Shown here in pieces: positions 1 through 5,098 of a DNA stretch of 6,682 nt; within the stretch, counting starts at the first letter, position 1; every line of letters begins with the position of its first letter. A program made the position numbers and the translations under genes. Source of the stretch: CAYFVR01 sp046541515 (lineage in GTDB: Bacteria > Desulfobacterota > Desulfobacteria > Desulfobacterales > Desulfococcaceae); assembly GCA_046541515.1 (NCBI GenBank), contig JBKHDD010000232.1, positions 1 to 6,682 on the forward strand. The letters run 5' to 3'. Under the pieces are notes generated by a model that ran no database searches, was not told the DNA's origin, and was given only the letters and a program-made list of their open reading frames with translations.

Positions 1-1
1 T

Positions 2-103
2 GGAGAACCCGACGGGTTCCTCGCTGACGGCGGGGATACGACCGGAAGAGCCCTGGAAGCTGGATCGGCGGTGGCCAAAAGCCGCATCCGTTGGCATGCA
101 TAA
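2..103 (+). CDS. possible 3' end of an ORF entering from the left edge
   Basis: A frame open from the left edge ends at TAA 101-103 and encodes 33 residues finishing in AKSRIRWHA. The piece is rich in Gly, Ala and acidic residues and its third codon positions are only moderately GC-rich, less so than in the good genes downstream. No domain or motif is recognisable. It may be the C-terminus of a real upstream gene or merely a chance open frame; the opposite strand is also open here. Confidence is low. Confidence 0.18.
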   Translation, partial: GEPDGFLADGGDTTGRALEAGSAVAKSRIRWHA

Positions 104-192
104 GCAGCGGAATTCCGGTCGAAGAATCAGCCGATATCGGGCCATCCCACCGGGAAGGGGTCACAGCGCCGCCGAATCCGTCACGACAAAAG

Positions 193-226
193 ACGCCGGA
201 GGTCCTCCGCGGACCTCCCTCGGCGT
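193..226. repeat. strong inverted repeat (hairpin)
   Basis: The arms GGAGGTCC (198-205) and GGACCTCC (211-218) pair perfectly across a five-base loop. After a three-base bulge (219-221) the stem continues with ACGCC (193-197) against GGCGT (222-226), giving 13 base pairs. No T-run follows, so it is not an intrinsic terminator on the + strand. It could be part of a structured transcript or a small intergenic repeat. Confidence 0.5.
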
Positions 227-537
227 GGGCGGTGCATCCGCGAACCGCCGTAACGGCGGGAAGGGGAGCGGCGCGCCAAAAAAGATTTGCCCGTTATCGT
301 GAACGACGGGAAGAATTCGGACCGGGCGCGGAGGCGTGGAGAGGTTCGGGAGAGATCGAGAGGCGGCCGGGGGTTCCGGCTTTTCGGATTTCGGGAGTCG
401 GGCGGCGCGCCGAAGGGGGGGACGAATTGGCCGTCGCCTTCCGGATCAAAAAGCCGGCCCCCGGCCGTTGGCTGGAACTGGAGATCTTCGAGGAAATCTC
501 CCGACGGGATGACCGATTTCGGTAAAGCAAAAGGTTG

Positions 538-684
538 CCAAAGAGCGGATCCAACGGGTGCGGTTCAATGGGTTCGGGACCATTTCGGCAAACAAACCAG
601 AACACGCGCGGAAGAACGGCAAAATTTCCCGGGCGGGACATTTCACGGCTCGGCTCCGGTCGGGACAAGGATCCGCTTTTTTGG
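538..684. repeat. long-range inverted repeat enclosing about 116 bp
   Basis: AGCGGATCC (544-552) is the exact reverse complement of GGATCCGCT (669-677). The pairing extends outward through AAAG (540-543) against the T-run (678-681), using one G-T wobble, and after a one-base bulge through CC (538-539) against GG (683-684). The enclosed segment contains two similar strings, CGGGACCATTTCGGC and CGGGACATTTCACGGC. A transcript from this region could fold into a closed domain with a U-rich 3' side. Part of the arm is a BamHI-like palindrome, so chance contributes. Confidence 0.3.
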
Positions 685-889
685 AACGCTGGAGAGGAGG
701 AAGGGCAGCCGCGCAATTCAGCACTGCTGAAAGAAAAGGAAGTCTTTGGCATTTCATTATCAGAGAAGTCTGAAAAAAGTCAAGCCGAAAGCGCGCGTTG
801 CAAATCCCATTTTCATTCCTATGTGGACCGGCGGAAGGCGAGGCAACGGTCCGGTTCGGGTCGGGGGAGGCGCGGTACCCGTCCGGGAG

Positions 890-928
890 AAGGTGGAAAG
901 GCTGGATCAATCCACCTTTTGTTTCTTT
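890..928 (+). terminator. intrinsic terminator-like hairpin upstream of the regulator
   Basis: AAGGTGGA (890-897) pairs perfectly with TCCACCTT (911-918) across a 13-base loop, and a T-rich run (917-928, interrupted by G and C) follows. The stem has eight pairs, so the signal is moderate. It would separate transcription from the left from the regulator operon, whose promoter starts about 25 bases later. Confidence 0.45.
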
Positions 929-935
929 CGTTCCT

Positions 936-949
936 CGAAACAAGTTTCG
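936..949. promoter_or_regulatory. 14-bp dyad just upstream of the -35 box
   Basis: CGAAAC (936-941) and GTTTCG (944-949) are exact inverted repeats around AA. The dyad ends one base before the TTGACA -35 element of the regulator promoter, a usual position for an activator or a second repressor site. It does not resemble the large dyad at 960-993, so a different protein would bind. A chance six-bp dyad is also possible. Confidence 0.3.
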
Positions 950-950
950 C

Positions 951-980
951 TTGACAAATCCAATTTATGTGAACGACCAT
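951..980 (+). promoter_or_regulatory. probable sigma-70-type promoter of the tetR-cytochrome operon
   Basis: A perfect -35 hexamer TTGACA lies at 951-956. The best-placed -10 is GACCAT (975-980, spacer 18), which matches TATAAT at only three of six positions. Transcription would start near 987, leaving a leader of about 18 bases before the TTG start codon. The -10 sits inside the 34-bp dyad, so a bound repressor would block polymerase. The -35 is convincing and the -10 is not. Confidence 0.45.
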
Positions 981-993
981 TCACATAAATTGG
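960..993. promoter_or_regulatory. 34-bp palindromic operator, probable TetR-family binding site
   Basis: CCAATTTATGTGAA (960-973) and TTCACATAAATTGG (980-993) are perfect 14-base inverted repeats around six bases. The core GTGAACGACCATTCAC looks like a TetR-family site. The dyad lies between the -35 box and the ribosome binding site of the TetR-family gene that starts at 1005, the standard place for an autoregulatory operator. TGTGA and TCACA are separated by eight bases rather than the six of CRP/FNR-type sites, which argues against that family. The binding protein is inferred from position. Confidence 0.75.
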
Positions 994-998
994 GAAGG
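992..998 (+). promoter_or_regulatory. ribosome binding site supporting a TTG start
   Basis: GGGAAGG lies six bases before TTG 1005. It overlaps the last bases of the operator. No in-frame ATG exists between here and the start of the conserved domain, and the alternative GTG at 969 lies inside the dyad without a Shine-Dalgarno sequence, so this site decides the start. Confidence 0.55.
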
Positions 999-1004
999 CT
1001 CCTT

Positions 1005-1622
1005 TTGAAAAAGCGAAAAACATCGGAACGTCGAGAAGAAATCGTTCAGGCGGCGCTTCGGGTGGCGGCCCGACACGGCGCCGGCGGACTCAACGTGGCC
1101 CGGATCGCCCGTCAGGTGGGGATGGCGCCTTCCGCGATTTATCGCCACTTCAATGGAATCGACGCGGTGATGGCCGCCATGCTGGATTTCATCGAGGCGC
1201 GGCTTCACGGCCATCTGGCGGAAGTCCGGGACAAATCCGACCGAGCGTTCGACCGGCTCCACGATCTGCTCCAACGGCACGTTCGGCTGATTCGCGAAAA
1301 CGAGGCGATCCCGCAGATCGTCTTTTCCGAACAGATCTACAGCGGAAACCCGGAGCGGCGGGATCGGCTCCACCGGCTCATCCAAGGCTATTTGGAACAG
1401 GTGGGCGAGCTGATCCGGGACGGCCAGGCGGCCGGCGAAATCCGCGACGACGTCGCGCCGGAAACGGCGGTCATGTTGTTTCTGGGGTTGATTCAGCCGG
1501 CGGCCATTTTCTGGCGCATCAGCCAAGGCCGCTTCGACGTGACCGGCGGCGCCGAACGGGGGTGGGAAGTCTACCGCCGGGGACTGACGCCCCGGCCGAA
1601 GGGCGCGAATGAAGAGACGTGA
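1005..1622 (+). CDS. TetR/AcrR-family transcriptional regulator
   Basis: A one-component DNA-binding regulator of 205 residues, the usual length for the family. Residues 8-55 form the TetR N-terminal domain: a first helix (RREEIVQAALRVAARHG), then LNVARIARQVGMAPSAIYRHF with the recognition helix around 43-49. Residues 60-195 are a helical, Leu- and Arg-rich ligand and dimer domain of no recognised subtype, so the inducer cannot be named. I chose TTG 1005 because it follows GGGAAGG and gives a standard MKKRKTSERR N-terminus; extending upstream to ATG 798 would add 69 residues translated through the terminator and operator. The operator at 960-993 implies autoregulation. The gene ends 69 bp before the tetrahaem cytochrome with no terminator between, so it probably also controls the cytochromes. 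Family assignment is secure; target and ligand are inference. Confidence 0.92.
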   Translation: MKKRKTSERREEIVQAALRVAARHGAGGLNVARIARQVGMAPSAIYRHFNGIDAVMAAMLDFIEARLHGHLAEVRDKSDRAFDRLHDLLQRHVRLIRENEAIPQIVFSEQIYSGNPERRDRLHRLIQGYLEQVGELIRDGQAAGEIRDDVAPETAVMLFLGLIQPAAIFWRISQGRFDVTGGAERGWEVYRRGLTPRPKGANEET

Positions 1623-1654
1623 ATATCCGTTCGCCAGAACAATCCGTTTGCCTG

Positions 1655-1672
1655 ACCGATTTCCGGATCGGT
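1655..1672. promoter_or_regulatory. small dyad in the tetR-cytochrome gap
   Basis: ACCGAT (1655-1660) and ATCGGT (1667-1672) are exact inverted repeats around TTCCGG, itself a palindrome. The dyad ends six bases before the AAAGGAGG ribosome binding site (from 1679) of the next gene. It could be a leader hairpin or mRNA-processing site adjusting the ratio of regulator to cytochrome. It lacks a T-run and does not match the 960-993 operator. No good promoter is visible in this gap. Confidence 0.3.
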
Positions 1673-1691
1673 TTCCCGAAAGGAGGTCCGC

Positions 1692-2249
1692 GTGAAAAAA
1701 TGGGTCAAAGCCTTGATATTGGTCGCCTTGGGGGTGCTCATCGCCTTTCCCCTGTTCAGCATGACCTATTACACCATGGTGCGCACCTCCACGCCCCAAT
1801 TCTGCGGTTCCTGCCACGAGATCGTTCCGGCCGTGGAAACCTGGAAGCTCTCCACCCACCACAACAACGACAGCGGGGTGGTGGCCGACTGCATGGACTG
1901 CCATCTGCCGGCCCCCCAGCGCACCTTCGATTTCTTCTATTCCAAAACCTACCACGGCATCAAAGACGTGATCGCCCATTTCATGATTGACGAGTACGAT
2001 CGGGAGAAAAACCGGAAGAAGGCGTACGCCTCCCTCACGAACGATCATTGCATGAAGTGCCACCGGAACCTGCTCCACCTGCCGGACAACCGGGGCGCCA
2101 TGCGGGCCCACCGGTCGGTGATCTATCCCATGCCCGGCTATGAAAAGCGTTGCGTGGACTGTCACCGGAATCTGGTGCACATGCCGTCGGATTCCTACCG
2201 TTACCGGGGGCGAGGTCGTCCCTACATCAGCACGGGGTTGCCTCTGTAA
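1692..2249 (+). CDS. NapC/NrfH-type membrane-anchored tetrahaem cytochrome c (quinol dehydrogenase)
   Basis: A 185-residue protein that should take electrons from the quinol pool and pass them to the octahaem enzyme encoded next. One membrane anchor (about residues 5-27) precedes a periplasmic domain with four CXXCH haem sites at 38-42, 67-71, 120-124 and 154-158, the NapC/NirT/NrfH pattern. K85 and D92 in SKTYHGIKD keep the spacing of the quinol-pocket Lys and Asp known in Desulfovibrio NrfH (K82, D89). In NrfH the first haem motif is CXXCHxM, with Met as axial ligand; here it is CGSCHEI, so that Met is missing. The start is GTG 1692, five bases after AGGAGG. The gene ends 47 bp before the HAO gene, the order seen for haoC-haoA. 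NrfH is the closest named relative, but no nrfA is in the window, so the HAO-family protein is the likely partner. Confidence 0.9.
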   Translation: MKKWVKALILVALGVLIAFPLFSMTYYTMVRTSTPQFCGSCHEIVPAVETWKLSTHHNNDSGVVADCMDCHLPAPQRTFDFFYSKTYHGIKDVIAHFMIDEYDREKNRKKAYASLTNDHCMKCHRNLLHLPDNRGAMRAHRSVIYPMPGYEKRCVDCHRNLVHMPSDSYRYRGRGRPYISTGLPL

Positions 2250-2296
2250 TTCCTTCAAAGAATGGTTTGTCCCAAAAACATGGAGAGGAGGATGGC

Positions 2297-3709
2297 ATGA
2301 AAAAAGGCTTCTGGAAAATCGGAATCCCGTTGACGGCGCTGGCTCTTGCGCTTCCGGCGGGCCTCGTTGCCCAGTCCGACGGCGACGCCCCGCCCCGCAA
2401 CATCGCCAAGGAAAAAACGTTTCGGATCGAGCGGGGCATGCCTCCCGCGGCGGTGGCCTGCATCGAATGCCACAAACAAGAACATCCGGGCATTTTCGCC
2501 GACTGGGCGAACAGCCGCCATGCCTCGGCCAACATCACCTGCTACGACTGCCATATCGCCGAGGAAACCGACCAGGACGTGAGCCAGACCCACTACCGGC
2601 AATACGAGCGGGGCGATACGGAGTACGGAAAGGCCGAGTACCGGGTACCGGTGGCCGGCGTGGTGACGCCCAAGGACTGCTCCCGCTGCCACCCCGACGA
2701 GGTGACCCAGTACGCCCGCAGCAAGCACGCCAACACGGTGGAAATCATGTGGCGGGTGGATCCCTGGTTGAACAAGGGCATGAACTCCGACATGGAGCGC
2801 CAGTCCGGCTGTTATTATTGCCACGGAACGGTGCTGAAAATGAAGGACGGGAGACTGGACCCCGCCACTTGGCCCAACGTGGGCGTCGGCCGGGTGAACC
2901 TGGACGGCAGTTTGGGAAGCTGCACATCTTGCCATACCCGCCATCGGTTTTCGGTGATGGAGGCCCGCAAGCCGGAAGCCTGCGGCCAGTGCCATCTGGG
3001 GCCGGACCATCCGCAGATTGAAATTTACACCGAATCCAAGCACGGCGACATTTACTATACCTTCGGCGACGAATACAACTGGACCGCCGCGGCCGGAACC
3101 TGGACTCCGGGGGTGGATTATCGCGGTCCCACCTGCGCCTCCTGCCATATGTCCGGCGCGGGAACGGTCCACACCAGCCACGACGTGACCGAGCGGCTGG
3201 CCTGGGAGACCCAGGCGCCGCTCACGGTTCGGCCTTCGGAGTTTGAAGCCTTTCCTGCCAAGACGAACCACGAGGTGGAGCGGGAAAAGATGAAGACCAT
3301 CTGCAAACAGTGCCACGGCAAAAACTGGGTGGACGGCCATTTTACCATGTTCGACAATGTGGTGGAGGAGTACAACGAGGTCTACTTCAAGCCGGCCAAG
3401 GCGATGCTGGACGATCTCTACGCCAAAAATTTGTTGAGCGACGAGAAGTTTTTCGACGAAAAGCTGGAGCTGGAATACTATGAGCTTTGGCACCACGAAG
3501 GACGCCGGGCCCGGATGGGCGCGGCCATGATGGCGCCCGACTATACCTGGTGGCACGGCTTCTACGAACTCAAGCCCCGTTTCAACGAATTCATGTACGA
3601 GGGCCAGAAGCACGTCAACTCCGGCGCCCCGGCCCATGTCTACGAAAACTATCCCAACGCCACGGGCGACACCACCAAGCCGGAGGAGATTTTTGGGAAG
3701 GCGGAGTAG
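2297..3709 (+). CDS. haoA: octahaem cytochrome c, hydroxylamine oxidoreductase (HAO) family, probably reductive type
   Basis: A 470-residue periplasmic multihaem enzyme. Residues 1-25 are a Sec signal peptide (cleavage probably after LVA). Eight CXXCH sites follow at 55-59, 82-86, 128-132, 172-176, 209-213, 229-233, 280-284 and 336-340. The fourth, CYYCH, is where the family has its catalytic haem. GPDHPQIEIYTESKHG (235-250) is an HAO-family signature containing the active-site Asp-His pair (D237, H238). The C-terminal block WHHEGRRARMGAAMMAPDYTWWHG is also family-typical. Nitrifier and anammox HAOs are longer, about 530-570 residues; this length fits the Campylobacterota type, which lacks the Tyr-haem cross-link and reduces nitrite or hydroxylamine towards ammonium. 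Pairing with a quinol dehydrogenase also suggests reduction. Whether the cross-linking Tyr is present needs an alignment. ATG 2297 follows GGAGAGGAGG. Family certain, direction inferred. Confidence 0.93.
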   Translation: MKKGFWKIGIPLTALALALPAGLVAQSDGDAPPRNIAKEKTFRIERGMPPAAVACIECHKQEHPGIFADWANSRHASANITCYDCHIAEETDQDVSQTHYRQYERGDTEYGKAEYRVPVAGVVTPKDCSRCHPDEVTQYARSKHANTVEIMWRVDPWLNKGMNSDMERQSGCYYCHGTVLKMKDGRLDPATWPNVGVGRVNLDGSLGSCTSCHTRHRFSVMEARKPEACGQCHLGPDHPQIEIYTESKHGDIYYTFGDEYNWTAAAGTWTPGVDYRGPTCASCHMSGAGTVHTSHDVTERLAWETQAPLTVRPSEFEAFPAKTNHEVEREKMKTICKQCHGKNWVDGHFTMFDNVVEEYNEVYFKPAKAMLDDLYAKNLLSDEKFFDEKLELEYYELWHHEGRRARMGAAMMAPDYTWWHGFYELKPRFNEFMYEGQKHVNSGAPAHVYENYPNATGDTTKPEEIFGKAE

Positions 3710-3776
3710 GGTAGGCTTTCGAATTCAGCCCTCTGGGAAGACGGCGGGATTCTGAATGGAATGGAAAAAGTGAGAT

Positions 3777-3816
3777 GAGAACGCCCCCGGCCGATGATTC
3801 GGTTGGGGGTGTTTTT
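3777..3816 (+). terminator. strong rho-independent terminator after the HAO gene
   Basis: The left arm 3781-3794 (ACGCCCCCGGCCGA) pairs with 3799-3812 across the four-base loop TGAT, with three G-T wobbles. Flanking GAGA (3777-3780) can pair with the T-run at 3812-3816. This ends the tetR-cytochrome operon and separates it from the patatin-permease pair. The 71 bp between the HAO stop and the stem hold nothing else recognisable. Confidence 0.85.
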
Positions 3817-3901
3817 GTTGGGCGCGTTTGCCATGCGGGAGTTTTGGAATTGCGGCATCTCCATTCAAACCGTCGGCGGAACTTCCTCGATCTCAACCGG
3901 C

Positions 3902-3930
3902 TTGACCCGCGGCGGCGGTCCTGCTACATG
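3902..3930 (+). promoter_or_regulatory. candidate promoter of the patatin-permease operon
   Basis: TTGACC (3902-3907, five of six to consensus) lies 17 bases before TACATG (3925-3930), which is preceded by TGC and so has an extended -10 element. A start near 3937 would give a leader of about 70 bases. The -10 hexamer is weak and no operator dyad is evident. The rest of the gap between the terminator and 4008 shows nothing else I can name. Confidence 0.4.
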
Positions 3931-4007
3931 ATCCCCTTGCCCGCGCCTTTCCCCCTCCGAGATGTTGAAATCCATCCACGACGAAAACCGACGAACGGAA
4001 AATATCC

Positions 4008-5084
4008 ATGCCAAAAATGCAATGCGAATGCGATCCCCGGACGGACGAGCGATTCGCGCCGAAACCGGGGACGAAAACCATCGACCTGGCGCTCCAGGGC
4101 GGCGGCTCCCACGGCGCCTTCACCTGGGGCGTGGTGGACCGGCTGTTGGCCGACGAAAGAATCCAAATCGAAGGCATCAGCGGAACCAGCGCGGGCGCCA
4201 TGAACGCCGTGGTGGTGGCCGACGGGCTGGACAGGGGCGGCCGGGAAGGCGCCCGGAGCGCCTTGCGGCGATTCTGGTCCGAAATCAGCCGGGCCGGAGC
4301 CTTTTCCCCGTTCAAGCGGACCTGGATCGACCGGTTGATGGGACGCTGGTCCCTGGCCACCTCGCCGGGCTACATCTTCTTCGATACCCTTTCCCGGCTT
4401 GTTTCGCCCTACCAGCTCAATCCCCTGAACGTGAATCCGACGATGGATTTGGTCACTTCTCTGGTGGATTTCGAACATGTTCGCCGCACCGACGGCATCA
4501 AGCTGTTCATTGCCGCCACCAACGTGCGCACCGGAAAACAGAAGATATTCCATCGGGAGGAGCTGACCCCGGCCATGGTCATGGCCTCGGCCTGCCTGCC
4601 CTTCATCTTCCAGGCGGTGGAGATCGACGGCGAGGCGTATTGGGACGGGGGCTACATGGGCAATCCGGTGCTGTTTCCCCTGGTGGAGGACTGCCGGTCC
4701 CGGGACATCGTGATCGTGCAGATCAATCCCATCCACCGGGAGGAGATTCCCCGCCGGGCCCACGAAATCCTGAACCGGATCAACGAAATCACCTTCAACG
4801 CCAGCCTCATCAAGGAAATCCGGGCCATCGCCATTCTCAAGGAACTCATCGACACCGCCGATCTCAAGGACTGGCGCTATCAGGACGCGCTTTTCCACCG
4901 GGTCAGCGCGGACGCGGAACTGAAATCGCTGGACGTGTCCAGCAAGGTCAACACCGAGTGGCCTTTTCTGGAACACCTGCACGACGTGGGGTTTCGGGCG
5001 GCCTCGAAATGGCTCGACCGGCACTTCGACGACCTGGACGTTCGATCCAGCCTCGACGTCGAATCGGTATATCTTCAGGAATAG
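4008..5084 (+). CDS. patatin-like phospholipase / serine acyl hydrolase
   Basis: A 358-residue patatin-fold hydrolase with a Ser-Asp catalytic dyad. The oxyanion-hole motif GGGSHG is at 31-36, the nucleophile motif GTSAG at 59-63 (Ser61) and the catalytic Asp in DGG at 213-215 (Asp213). All key residues are present, so the enzyme should be active. There is no signal peptide or membrane segment, so it should act in the cytoplasm on ester-linked acyl chains. The region after residue 230 is charged and helical with no named domain. ATG 4008 is preceded only by a weak GGAA; M4 (4017) is an alternative start. The stop lies 14 bp before the GntP permease, so they are almost certainly cotranscribed. 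Patatin-like proteins also include intracellular polyhydroxybutyrate depolymerases and are often found near 3-hydroxybutyrate genes, which would suit the permease. That substrate is inference; a membrane-lipid hydrolase is equally compatible with the sequence. Confidence 0.92.
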   Translation: MPKMQCECDPRTDERFAPKPGTKTIDLALQGGGSHGAFTWGVVDRLLADERIQIEGISGTSAGAMNAVVVADGLDRGGREGARSALRRFWSEISRAGAFSPFKRTWIDRLMGRWSLATSPGYIFFDTLSRLVSPYQLNPLNVNPTMDLVTSLVDFEHVRRTDGIKLFIAATNVRTGKQKIFHREELTPAMVMASACLPFIFQAVEIDGEAYWDGGYMGNPVLFPLVEDCRSRDIVIVQINPIHREEIPRRAHEILNRINEITFNASLIKEIRAIAILKELIDTADLKDWRYQDALFHRVSADAELKSLDVSSKVNTEWPFLEHLHDVGFRAASKWLDRHFDDLDVRSSLDVESVYLQE

Positions 5085-5098
5085 GGGAGGAACCAACC

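Larger units (their letters stand above)
104..950. other. gene-free region of about 850 bp with several inverted repeats
   Basis: Several frames are open here on both strands, but they overlap one another and their translations are runs of Arg, Gly, Pro and Ser without recognisable domains. None has a convincing ribosome binding site or the codon pattern of the genes downstream. I regard the stretch as non-coding or decayed. It holds hairpins at 193-226, 245-259 (six-bp stem with a TAA loop), 480-501 and 512-523, a long-range inverted repeat at 538-684 and a terminator-like hairpin at 890-928. I see no tRNA, rRNA, CRISPR or insertion-sequence signature. A structured RNA or a decayed gene are the alternatives. 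Confidence 0.5.

Noticed and set aside
193..226. Intrinsic terminator
   Set aside because: The stem is strong but no T-run follows on either strand.
968..985. CRP/FNR or HcpR-type site (TGTGA...TCACA)
   Set aside because: The half-sites are eight bases apart rather than six, and the symmetry extends over 14-base arms, which suits the adjacent TetR protein better. Not fully excluded.
798..1004. N-terminal extension of the TetR regulator from ATG 798
   Set aside because: It would translate through the terminator-like hairpin, the promoter and the operator, and adds 69 residues that do not belong to the family. TTG 1005 has a ribosome binding site and gives the normal length.
981..2258. Minus-strand frame of 425 codons opposite the regulator and the tetrahaem cytochrome
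   Set aside because: It crosses two well-supported + strand genes and their gap and shows no recognisable domain.
2255..3637. Long minus-strand frame opposite the HAO gene
   Set aside because: The + strand encodes eight CXXCH motifs and a signal peptide; the minus frame is a shadow rich in His, Val and Gly.
3962..5096. A frame open through the whole patatin gene and continuous with the permease, as if one 861-residue protein
   Set aside because: The 3962-5098 part translates to Arg/Pro/Gly-rich sequence without domains, while the patatin frame has all catalytic motifs. The permease has its own strong ribosome binding site and ATG at 5099. The open frame is a result of high GC content.
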